A DNA stretch of 64,000 bases from assembly GCF_030525755.1 (NCBI RefSeq), contig NZ_JAUNEC010000005.1, forward strand, positions 1 to 64,000. The letters run 5' to 3'. The notes under the pieces are model-generated. The model was not told where the DNA came from and searched no databases. It was given only the letters and a program-made list of their open reading frames with translations. Made by a program: the position numbers and the translations under genes. Below are positions 45,275-53,726 of this stretch, in pieces. Each line of letters starts with the position of its first letter. Within the stretch, counting starts at the first letter, position 1. The DNA comes from Alysiella sp. GTDB lineage: Bacteria > Pseudomonadota > Gammaproteobacteria > Burkholderiales > Neisseriaceae.

Positions 45275-45450
45275 AAATGTTGTATGATGTAAACTGCTGT
45301 TTATAAAAAATTTACTTTTTTATGCGGATTTTTTGTATTTTAAAGTAAATAAAATTTATTTTAAAACATGTGTTTAAATCTAAAATATTTTCGTCAAGAC
45401 TGTTCAGGTCGTCTAAAAAAACGTATCATTACTCCCAATCAAATTGAACC

Positions 45451-45500
45451 GCAAAACGCCACCGCAATCACGGAAATCGCGTTTTGCCTTTTATTATTTT
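45451..45500 (+). promoter_or_regulatory. Hairpin with U-tract just upstream of nrdA
   Basis: gcaaaacgc (45451-45459) and gcgttttgc (45479-45487) pair over a 19-base loop and are followed by cttttattattttt, ending 14 bases before the nrdA ATG. It has the form of a terminator inside the nrdA leader, so it could act as an attenuator. It could also simply end transcripts coming from the LysR gene. Confidence 0.5.
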
Positions 45501-45513
45501 TGGATAGCACATC

Positions 45514-47790
45514 ATGAACACCAGCACAATCAAAGTAACCAAACGCGATGGGCGTTTGGAAAACATCAATTTAGATAAAATCCACCGTGTGATTGAATGG
45601 GCGGCGGCAGGACTGAATCATGTGTCGGTATCGCAGGTGGAAATGAAGTCGCACATTCAGTTTTACAATGGCATTCGCACCCAAGACATTCATGAAACCA
45701 TCATTAAATCCGCCGCCGATTTGATTTCAGAAGAAACGCCAGATTATCAATATCTTGCCGCACGTTTGGCGGTGTTTCATTTACGTAAAATCGCTTATGG
45801 TGATTACACGCCACCGCACTTGTTTGCTCATGTCAGCAAAATGGTGGACATGGGGAAATACGATAAGCATTTATTAAATGATTATAGCCAAGCAGAGTTT
45901 AATGAACTCAATGACTATTTGAACCATGAACGCGATTTAAATTTTTCTTATGCCGCAGTTAAACAACTGGAAGGCAAATATTTGGTACAAAATCGTGTTA
46001 CAGGGCAAATCTATGAGAGTCCACAGTTTTTGTACATCTTGGTGGCAATGTGTTTGTTTGCTCAATACCCCAAAAACACGCGTTTGGATTATGTGAAACG
46101 TTTTTATGATGCTGTTTCGCTATTTAAGATTTCCTTGCCTACACCAATTATGGCAGGCGTGCGTACACCTACACGCCAATTTAGTTCTTGCGTTTTGATT
46201 GAATGTGATGATAGTTTAGACAGCATCAATGCCACAACCAGTGCGATTGTGAAATACGTTTCCCAGCGTGCAGGTATAGGTATCAATGGTGGTCGTATTC
46301 GTGGTTTAGGCAGCGAAATTCGCGGTGGCGAAGCACGTCATACAGGTTGTATTCCGTTTTTCAAAATGTTTCAGGCAGCCGTTAAATCATGTTCACAAGG
46401 TGGGGTACGCGGTGGTGCAGCAACATTGTTTTATCCACTTTGGCACATTGAAGCACAAAGCTTATTGGTGTTAAAAAACAATCGTGGTGTGGAAGACAAC
46501 CGCATTCGCCAATTGGATTATGGTGTACAAATCAATCGTTTGCTCTATACCCGTTTGATTAAAGGCGGCAACATTACCTTATTTTCGCCCAATGAAGTAC
46601 CAGGTTTGTATGAAGCATTTTTTGCCGACCAAGATGAATTTGAACGCCTATATGTGCAATATGAACAAGATGAGAGCATACGCAAAACCACAGTTGCTGC
46701 GGCAGAACTTTTTTCCAGTTTGATGCAAGAACGAGCAGGTACAGGGCGCATCTATATTCAAAATGTGGATCATTGCAATACGCATAGCCCATTTGACCCG
46801 ACAGTTGCTCCTGTGCGTCAATCCAATTTGTGTCTGGAAATCGCCTTGCCCACCAAGCCATTAGACAATATTAATGATGAAAAGGGCGAAATTGCTTTGT
46901 GTACCTTATCTGCATTGAATTTAGGTGCAATCAATGATTTGGGTGAATTTGAAGCATTAAGTGATTTGGTTGTCCGCGCTTTGGACGCACTATTGGACTA
47001 TCAAGATTATCCTGTTCCTGCGGCGCGTAAAGCGACCATGAATCGCCGCACTTTGGGTGTGGGTGTGATTAACTATGCCTATTATTTGGCGAAGAACGGT
47101 GCAAAATACAGTGATGACAGTGCAATTGGCTTAACTCATCGCACTTTTGAAGCCATTCAATATTATTTATTGAAAGCGTCTGTGAATTTGGCGAAAGAAT
47201 ATGGCGCATGTCCTTTGTTTCGCGAGACGACTTACGCACAAGGCATTTTGCCGATTGATACTTACAAATCGGATTTGGACAAATTCTGTACTGAACCTTT
47301 GCATTTAGATTGGGAAATGTTACGCGCGGATATTGTAAAATATGGTTTACGCAATAGTACTTTAACTGCGCTTATGCCCAGTGAAACCAGTTCGCAAATT
47401 GCCAACGCCACCAATGGCATTGAGCCGCCGCGTGGTTTGGTAACGGTTAAAGCGTCCAAAGATGGCATTTTGAAACAAGTTGTACCCGAAATTGATCGTT
47501 TGCGTGGACAATACGAAACGTTGTGGCAAATGGGCGGTAACGAGGGTTATCTGAAATTGGTTGGTGTGATGCAAAAATTTGTGGACCAAGCGATTTCTGC
47601 TAATACCAGCTACGACCCCAAACGCTTTGAAGGTGGTCGTGTGCCGATGAACCAAATGTTGAAAGATTTGTTATCTGCATATAAATATGGTTTGAAAACA
47701 TTGTATTATCATAATACACGCGATGGTGCAGATGACACACAGTTTGATTTGCAGGACGATAGTTGTGCGGGTGGTGCGTGCAAAATCTAA
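45514..47790 (+). CDS. nrdA: Ribonucleoside-diphosphate reductase class Ia, alpha subunit
   Basis: Reduces ribonucleoside diphosphates to deoxy forms. 758 residues. An N-terminal ATP cone (about 7-95) precedes the barrel with FSSCVLIECDDSLDSI (active-site Cys near 225), SNLCLEIALPTKP and MPSETSSQIANATNGIEPPRG-type sequence. The C-terminal shuttle cysteines are in DSCAGGACKI. nrdB, which encodes the radical-bearing subunit, does not follow; the next gene belongs to the APE-like remnant. Confidence 0.96.
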   Translation: MNTSTIKVTKRDGRLENINLDKIHRVIEWAAAGLNHVSVSQVEMKSHIQFYNGIRTQDIHETIIKSAADLISEETPDYQYLAARLAVFHLRKIAYGDYTPPHLFAHVSKMVDMGKYDKHLLNDYSQAEFNELNDYLNHERDLNFSYAAVKQLEGKYLVQNRVTGQIYESPQFLYILVAMCLFAQYPKNTRLDYVKRFYDAVSLFKISLPTPIMAGVRTPTRQFSSCVLIECDDSLDSINATTSAIVKYVSQRAGIGINGGRIRGLGSEIRGGEARHTGCIPFFKMFQAAVKSCSQGGVRGGAATLFYPLWHIEAQSLLVLKNNRGVEDNRIRQLDYGVQINRLLYTRLIKGGNITLFSPNEVPGLYEAFFADQDEFERLYVQYEQDESIRKTTVAAAELFSSLMQERAGTGRIYIQNVDHCNTHSPFDPTVAPVRQSNLCLEIALPTKPLDNINDEKGEIALCTLSALNLGAINDLGEFEALSDLVVRALDALLDYQDYPVPAARKATMNRRTLGVGVINYAYYLAKNGAKYSDDSAIGLTHRTFEAIQYYLLKASVNLAKEYGACPLFRETTYAQGILPIDTYKSDLDKFCTEPLHLDWEMLRADIVKYGLRNSTLTALMPSETSSQIANATNGIEPPRGLVTVKASKDGILKQVVPEIDRLRGQYETLWQMGGNEGYLKLVGVMQKFVDQAISANTSYDPKRFEGGRVPMNQMLKDLLSAYKYGLKTLYYHNTRDGADDTQFDLQDDSCAGGACKI

Positions 47791-47799
47791 TTTGAATTG

Positions 47800-47827
47800 G
47801 CTGCCTGAAAAGTTTCAGGCAGCTTTT
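47800..47827 (+). terminator. DUS terminator of nrdA
   Basis: gctgcctgaaa and tttcaggcagc with a two-base loop are followed by TTTTT, about ten bases after the nrdA stop. A textbook factor-independent terminator. Confidence 0.85.
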
Positions 47828-47852
47828 TAAAAATCCGTTTTTAAGAGACAAC

Positions 47853-48848
47853 ATGAATAAAACCGTTTTAATCACAGGTTCTAATCGCGGTATTGGTAAA
47901 GCAATCGCTTTGGCTTTGGCACAAGATGGTTTGGATATTGTGCTGCATTGTCGTAGTCGCATTGGCGAAGCCGAAATGGTGGCTGCGGAAATTCGTGATT
48001 TAGGCAGGCAAGTGCGTGTTTTGCAATTTGATGTGGCAAACCGTGCCGCTTGTCGTGAGATTTTAACTGCCGATGTAGCAGAGCATGGCGCGTATTATGG
48101 TGTGGTATTGAATGCAGGATTAACCCGAGACAATGCTTTTCCTGCTTTGGAAGATGAAGATTGGGACAGTATGTTGGCAGGTGGTGGCGAAGAGTTTTGT
48201 CCATCACAAGTTTATGTGTTTGACAGTTTATACGCTGCCAGTCGTCGCAATACAGAACCTGAATTGACACCGCGTCCTTACGATAAAAACCGAGATGGTT
48301 TGGTTATTGGCGAAGGTGCAGGCATTTTGGTATTGGAAAGTTTGGAACACGCTCAAGCACGCGGTGCAAAAATTCATGCTGAAATTGTGGGTTATGGTGC
48401 CAATAGCGATGGCAGTCATGTTACCCAACCCCAAAAAGATACCATGCAACGTTGTATGGAATTGGCATTAAAAGATGCAGGTATTTGTGCAGAACAAGTG
48501 GGTTATGTTAATGGGCATGGTACAGCCACCGAAAAAGGCGACATTGCAGAAACCCAAGCTGCCGCAGACGTATTCGGTTTCGTGCCCATGAGCTCACAAA
48601 AAAGTTATTTCGGGCATACGTTGGGTGCATGTGGTGCATTGGAAAGTTGGTTTTCCATTGAGATGATGCGTGATGCTTGGTTCGCACCCACCCTTAATTT
48701 GACGCATATTGATGAAAATTGCGGTCATGTGGATTTCATTTGTGGTAACGCTGGACGCAATATTCAAACCGATTATGTGGTCAATAACAATTTTGCTTTT
48801 GGTGGTGTGAACACTTCCCTGATATTCAAACGTTGGCAAGGCGAGTAA
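47853..48848 (+). pseudogene. Chimera of a FabG-type ketoreductase N-terminus and a ketosynthase C-terminus
   Basis: A single open frame of 331 residues. Residues 1-106 are a short-chain dehydrogenase start: TGSNRGIG cofactor motif at 9-16, NAG at 87-89, DNAFPALEDEDWDS to 106. From residue 107 (nucleotide 48171) the sequence switches to the C-terminal part of a FabF-like ketosynthase: MLAGGGEEFCPSQ, DRDGLVIGEGAG-like, GHGTATEKGD (His222), SQKSYFGHTLGACG (Lys250, His255), FGGVNTSLIFK. The ketoreductase Ser-Tyr-Lys and the ketosynthase Cys are both missing, so neither activity should remain. In aryl polyene clusters a ketoreductase (ApeQ) and a ketosynthase (ApeR) are neighbours, so one internal deletion explains the fusion. 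Translation may still occur. Confidence 0.85.
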
Positions 48849-48867
48849 TAGTAATAAAGATAAAAAT

Positions 48868-48895
48868 AGGCTACCTGAACTGTTTCAGGCAGCCT
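48868..48895 (+). terminator. DUS hairpin after the chimera, one arm a variant dialect
   Basis: aggctacctgaa (48868-48879) and tttcaggcagcct (48883-48895) form a stem with one mismatch. The left arm equals the uptake sequence described for Eikenella. Confidence 0.7.
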
Positions 48896-48920
48896 TTAAT
48901 CCCGTTTAAGTAATAAAAAT

Positions 48921-49979
48921 ATGAAAAAAATCATATCCTTAATTCTATTGATGTGTATGGGTATACTTTTAAATGCCTGTTCCCCATCTCAACCCACCGC
49001 CCAAATGACCACGCTCAACGGTAAAACGATGGGGACGACTTACACCGTTAAATACATCACTCAGCCCAATCAAAAATTGCCCAACAGCCAACAAGTACAA
49101 AAGCAAATTGATGATTTACTGAAAGAAGTTAATCGCCAAATGTCCACTTATGACAAAAATTCAGAAATCAGCCAATTCAACCAAATGCCCGCCAGCGCAG
49201 ATGCCATGCCGATTGGTAATGATTTTGCCACCGTGTTGGCAGAAGCCTTGCGCTTACATACGCAAACCGAAGGTGCATTGGACGTTACGTTGGGCGCGTT
49301 AGTGAATGCGTGGGGTTTTGGCGCAGACAAATCCGTGAACAAATCGCCTACAACCGAAGAATTATTAAAAATAAATCAAATGGTTGGTATAGATAAATTG
49401 ATTTTTCAGCACGCTGAAAACGGCAAATTCGCCACACTCACCAAAAAAGTAGACGGCTTGTATGTGGATTTGTCGGCAATCGCCAAAGGTTTTGGTGTGG
49501 ACAAAGTTGCGTCGCATTTAGAGACTTTGGGTGTGGCAAATTATTTGGTGGAAATTGGCGGCGAATTGCGTGGCAAAGGTTTAAATTTGCAAGGAAAAGC
49601 GTGGTCAGTCGGCATAGAGCAGCCCAGTTTAGCGCAACAACAAAACAGTCAAATTGTGGTATCTTTGGGGCATGGTGCGTTGGCGACTTCGGGCGATTAC
49701 CGCAATTTCCACACCGATGAGCGCGGTAAACGCTTGTCGCACATCATTAATCCGCGCACGCAACAGCCGATTAGCCACAATTTGGCATCGGTCAGTGTGA
49801 TTGCCGACAGCGCGATGACGGCAGACGGTTTGGCAACTGGCTTGTTTGTGTTAGGCGAAACGGAAGCCATGCGCGTTGCAGAACGGCACAAATTGGCGGT
49901 GTTTTTCATCATCAAAACCGAAAATGGCTTTGAAACGAAACAATCGCCTGAATTTACTAAATTTGTGGCACAGCCTTGA
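48921..49979 (+). CDS. apbE: FAD:protein FMN transferase, lipoprotein form
   Basis: 352-residue ApbE-family enzyme that attaches FMN to Thr/Ser of target flavoproteins such as NqrB/NqrC or RnfG. A lipoprotein signal ends at LLNACSPS (Cys near 20), placing it on the periplasmic side. Family motifs are MGTTYTVKY near 37, GALVNAWGFG near 127, DLSAIAKGFGVDKVA near 177, EIGGELRGKG and GALATSGDYRNF near 252, and the metal Asp/Thr region in ISHNLASVSVIADSAMTADGLAT. It looks intact. No nqr or rnf genes are near, so its place inside the APE-like remnant is odd. Confidence 0.93.
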   Translation: MKKIISLILLMCMGILLNACSPSQPTAQMTTLNGKTMGTTYTVKYITQPNQKLPNSQQVQKQIDDLLKEVNRQMSTYDKNSEISQFNQMPASADAMPIGNDFATVLAEALRLHTQTEGALDVTLGALVNAWGFGADKSVNKSPTTEELLKINQMVGIDKLIFQHAENGKFATLTKKVDGLYVDLSAIAKGFGVDKVASHLETLGVANYLVEIGGELRGKGLNLQGKAWSVGIEQPSLAQQQNSQIVVSLGHGALATSGDYRNFHTDERGKRLSHIINPRTQQPISHNLASVSVIADSAMTADGLATGLFVLGETEAMRVAERHKLAVFFIIKTENGFETKQSPEFTKFVAQP

Positions 49980-49998
49980 TTTTTCAGGCAGCCTGAAA

Positions 49999-51576
49999 GC
50001 GCAGAACATTCAAATTGTGGCATTGTGGTTTGATGATGCAGCATGGTTTACCTGCGCTTTATTGGCAACTTGGCATGCTGGTGCGCGCGCTTTATTGTTA
50101 CCGAATTTGGCAAACGAGAATGTGAATTGGGCGAAAACGGCTGATATGGTATTGAGTGATTCAGCAGATTGTGTGGTGCAATTTTCAGGCAGCCTAGATA
50201 AGGGTCGTGTGTGGCAGCTGCCTGAATGTTTGACCGCTTTACCCGACACACAGGTTGAGGACTTTGCCATAGCTTTGTCTGCACAGGCGGTATTGAAAAC
50301 CTCGGGTTCAAGTGGTGTAGCACAAATCGTTGTGAAGACGGTGGCACAAATGCAAGCAGAAGCATTGGCTTTGGCAGCTGTGATGCCATTCGGACAACAA
50401 GGTGCAAGTGTGATTGGCAGCGTGTCGCCACAACACATGTATGGTTTTACATTCCGTTTTGCCTTATCGCTGACAATGGGCTGGCAAATTGTGCGCCGTC
50501 AAGCAGTGTATCCAGAAGATTTGTTGTTGGAAGCAGCATCAGTAGAGCAAGCAGTGTGGATTGTCAGTCCTGCGGTATTAAATCGCATGGGCGAAGCACG
50601 CAACTGGCAAGCGGTTTCAGGCAGCTTGATTGGTATAGTGTCCGCAGGCGGTGCGCTGCCTGAAAATACGGCAGATTTGTTGGAGAAGCATGCTGTGCGT
50701 CCTTATGAAATTTATGGCAGTACTGAAACAGGTGTGGTGGCCGCGCGTCAATACGATAAATGCTGGCAGCCATTTGAACAGGTACTGTTACAACAAGATG
50801 CAGATGGTGCGTTGGCGATACAATCACCATGGATAGATGACGTGTGGCAAAGTGCTGATGTGGCGGAAATGCAAGCAGAAGGGTTTATTTTGTTAGGACG
50901 AAAAGACCGCATCGTAAAATTTGAAGATAAGCGTGTGTCGCTCACACAGATTGAACATGAATTGTTGCGCCATGAATGGCTATCAGATGCACATTGTGGG
51001 CAACATCCCAAGCATCAACGCATTGCCGTTTGGCTGGCATTGAATGAGACTGGGATTGTGGCTTTGCGCGAACGCGGTAGAGCGGCTGTGTTGGCAGAAT
51101 TAAAGCGTTTTCTTGCTGATACACAAGATGCCGTTGCTTTACCGCGTTATTGGCGTTTGGCTTGTGCATTACCACGTAACGCACAAGCCAAAATTGCTGC
51201 TGCTGATTTTCAGGCAGCCTTAACCACTCCACAAACCGAACCCATTTGGAAAGAACACAAGCTGCCTGAAAAGCCTGATACTTGGTGTTTTACAGGGAGC
51301 GTGCCTTTGGATTTATTATATTTTTCAGGACATTTTGCCCAATTTCCGCTTGTACCTGGTGTAATTGAATTGCAATGGGTGTTGGATTTGGCTGCCCGTT
51401 TTGCATGGGGAAAACGTTCGATTGTGCGTGTGGAAAATTTGAAATATCAGCAGTTTTTGCGTCCAAATGATGTGGTTTCTGTGTTATTACAATATGATGT
51501 GGAAAAAGACAAACTCGTGTTTAAATTGAGCAATGATGAGATTATTTATGCTTCGGGTCGGATTGTGTTTGCGTAA
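49999..51576 (+). pseudogene. 5'-truncated AMP-ligase fused to a hotdog dehydratase (ApeH-ApeI like)
   Basis: From 49999 the frame encodes acyl/aryl-adenylating enzyme sequence starting mid-domain (VALWFDDAAWFTCALLATWHAG), then the AMP-binding loop LKTSGSSGVAQIV, SAGGALPEN, EIYGSTETGVVA and GRKDRIVKFEDKRVSL. The last 110 residues or so form a hotdog-fold dehydratase domain (YFSGHFAQFPLVPGVIELQW). Full-length relatives have some 50-80 more residues at the N-terminus. Here a DUS (49981-49997), right after the apbE stop, occupies that place. The frame runs back into apbE but that part is not homologous. No good start codon is present, so the gene is probably dead or translated weakly from GTG/TTG starts. 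Confidence 0.75.
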
Positions 51577-51639
51577 CGCGACAATTTGACACATCTGTTT
51601 CTTTCCCATCTGGCAGATGTGCCAAGTTCTTCGTAGGTT

Positions 51640-51665
51640 GGATACAAGTATCTGAACTACGCGGT
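51640..51665. repeat. Imperfect palindrome related to those near 37.7 kb
   Basis: cgtaggttggatacaagtat followed by ctgaactacg is an imperfect inverted repeat centred on ggatacaagtatc. The same core (ggatac, spacer, gtat) occurs twice after fmt. It may be a small dispersed repeat. Confidence 0.45.
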
Positions 51666-51769
51666 ATCAATTTAATAATTCGCAAGTCTGCGTTCCAAAC
51701 GAGAGAGAAGATAAGTTCCAGGCAGCCTAAAAGATTTTTGTCGTATTGTCTTTAAGGCTGCCTGAAAAT

Positions 51770-52483
51770 TCAAATCGCCATTTTCATTAGCACAGGCACC
51801 AATAAAGGTGCGATAAACGCTGTTAAAATGCCATTCACAATCAAGCCCACTGTACCATAAGCCACATAACGCGCCCCAAAGTGCATGATACTGGCAATGC
51901 CCAAAGCGTGTGAGGCCGTTCCCATTGCGACACCTTGTGCCATTGGACTTTTGATTTGGGTTAGGGCAAAAAAAGCCAGACCGACAATTTGTCCCAAAAC
52001 GCCTGCAATCAATACCGTTGCAGAATTGATGCCCACCACACCACCGATATTGCGGGTAACTTCAATCGCAATCGGCATGGTTACAGATTTTGCTGCTACC
52101 GATAAAGCAGCTTGTTGACTACCACCGAGCCAAAGTGCCAATAAAACACCCGATGCAATGCCCACCACGCAGCCCACGATTTGTGAAACCATAATTGCCA
52201 GCCATTGTGATTTGATTTTCTGCCATTGCACATACAAAGGCACGGCCAAACACACCACCGCAGGTTGCAACCAAAAGGTAATATAACGGCTGGCATCGTT
52301 GAATTTCTCGTAAGGTGTGTTACTTGCTAATAAATAAGCAATCAATCCTACTGTGGTAATCAAAGTAGGATTAATGAGTGCCAAATTCAGGCGTTTTTTC
52401 AGCCATAAACTGAATTGAAATAAAAAAAACAGTAAAAACAACAACCAATATGGGCTATTGAACACCGATGTCCATTCATTCAT
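51770..52483 (-). CDS. lrgB: LrgB/CidB family inner-membrane protein
   Basis: 237-residue protein with about seven hydrophobic helices. The family core is visible as KSVTMPIAIEVTRNIGG and ATVLIAGVLGQIVG, and ASHALGIASIMHFG closes it. Works with LrgA; the pair has been linked to control of autolysis and to export of overflow metabolites such as glycolate or pyruvate, depending on the species. I choose the ATG at 52483, five bases after a GGAGA site, because the longer frame has no such site. It overlaps lrgA by eight bases. Confidence 0.88.
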   Translation of the reverse strand: MNEWTSVFNSPYWLLFLLFFLFQFSLWLKKRLNLALINPTLITTVGLIAYLLASNTPYEKFNDASRYITFWLQPAVVCLAVPLYVQWQKIKSQWLAIMVSQIVGCVVGIASGVLLALWLGGSQQAALSVAAKSVTMPIAIEVTRNIGGVVGINSATVLIAGVLGQIVGLAFFALTQIKSPMAQGVAMGTASHALGIASIMHFGARYVAYGTVGLIVNGILTAFIAPLLVPVLMKMAI

Positions 52484-52856
52484 CATGTTCTCCTTTGTCG
52501 TTGTTGGCACGGTTTTTCAATGCATGGCGCGTAAAAGAATGGGTTTTGCCTGTTAGCCATAACACCAGCAAAGTACTCAATATCGTACTCAAAACAATCG
52601 GAAAAGCATCAGTACGAATCACGTCTAAATATTGAATAATGGAAATGCAGGCAGGTACCACCATAAACGCCAAATAGTCCAACATGGTTTTTGCCACAGG
52701 CTGAACCATATTCAATTTAACTTTTTTGCTGGATAATAAAGTAAACAAAAGTAAAAGCCCAATAATGCTTGGCGGTAAGGGTAAACCTGTGATAAAAACC
52801 ACCATTTCGCCGACAAATAAACAAGCAAAAACCAATAAAAAACCCATGAGCTGCAT
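52476..52856 (-). CDS. lrgA: LrgA/CidA family holin-like protein
   Basis: 126-residue protein with four membrane helices and the conserved LPLPPSIIGLLLLF segment near 25-38, ending in a charged cytoplasmic tail. Partner of LrgB. The pair faces away from the glycosyltransferase gene that starts 121 bases to the right and lies between two parts of the APE-like remnant. Confidence 0.87.
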   Translation of the reverse strand: MQLMGFLLVFACLFVGEMVVFITGLPLPPSIIGLLLLFTLLSSKKVKLNMVQPVAKTMLDYLAFMVVPACISIIQYLDVIRTDAFPIVLSTILSTLLVLWLTGKTHSFTRHALKNRANNDKGEHDE

Positions 52857-52976
52857 GAATTAACCTTGAAATGCAAAAACAATAACAAAAATTGTTTATC
52901 CTATCACAATTTAATAGCAAAAAACACTGTAACGCAGAATAAGCACGATTTCAGGCAGCCTGAAAACTTTTACACA

Positions 52977-53726
52977 ATGAAACAATCCATGAACCCCCAT
53001 ATTCTTGCCCTAATTCCTCATTACAACCACCCCAAAACCATAGCCCAAGTTGTTGCCGCCATGCGCGATTTGGATTTGACAGTATTGGTGGTAGATGACG
53101 GGTCGCGTGATGAATGTCATGCGCTTTTGCGCGATTTGGTTTCAGAACACGTTCATGTTGTTTTTCGTTCTAAAAATGGTGGCAAAGGTGCGGCTGTGAA
53201 AACAGGTTTATGGTATGCCGAACAACATCGCTATACCCATGTTTTACAAGTTGATGCAGATGCACAGCACAATTTGAATGACAGCATTAAACTCATTCAG
53301 GCAGCCCGAGATAATCCCCAAGCGGTGATTTGCGCTCAACCACAATATAGCGATGATGCACCTAAATCCAGATTATATGGTCGCAAAATCACCGATTTTT
53401 GGAATGGCATTCATACTTTATCTACGGATATTAAAGACGGCATGTGTGGTTTTCGTTTGTATCCGCTTGCACCTTGTGTTCACTTATTGCGTACGGTCAA
53501 TTTGGGCGACCGTATGGATTTTGACAATGAAATTTTGGTACGCCTACATTGGTTAGGTGTTCCTTTTATTTGGATTAAAACACCAGTACGCTATGAAGCA
53601 GGGGGCGTATCGCATTTTCGTGCGTGGGAAGACAATGTTTTGATTAGCAAAATGCACGCACGCTTGTTTTTTGGAATGTTGCTGCGGTGTTTCGGTTTAA
53701 AACGCGATAGGCTGCCTGAAAAATGA
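52977..53726 (+). CDS. Family 2 glycosyltransferase, APE-cluster type
   Basis: 249 residues. GT-A fold: LIPHYNHPKTIAQVVAAM at the N-terminus, VVDDGSRDE near 36-44, KGAAVKTGLWYAEQH near 68, the DxD-like VDADAQHN near 91 and FDNEILVRLHWLG near 180. The start is placed at MKQSMNPH after a DUS, since the longer frame begins with sequence foreign to the family. It overlaps the next gene by four bases. In aryl polyene clusters such a domain is found with an acyltransferase, fused or adjacent, as here. Confidence 0.85.
   Translation: MKQSMNPHILALIPHYNHPKTIAQVVAAMRDLDLTVLVVDDGSRDECHALLRDLVSEHVHVVFRSKNGGKGAAVKTGLWYAEQHRYTHVLQVDADAQHNLNDSIKLIQAARDNPQAVICAQPQYSDDAPKSRLYGRKITDFWNGIHTLSTDIKDGMCGFRLYPLAPCVHLLRTVNLGDRMDFDNEILVRLHWLGVPFIWIKTPVRYEAGGVSHFRAWEDNVLISKMHARLFFGMLLRCFGLKRDRLPEK

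Noticed and set aside
51586..51622. acatctg/cagatgt inverted repeat as terminator of the truncated ligase gene
   Set aside because: The loop is 16 bases or longer and no T-tract follows, so there is not enough support to call it.
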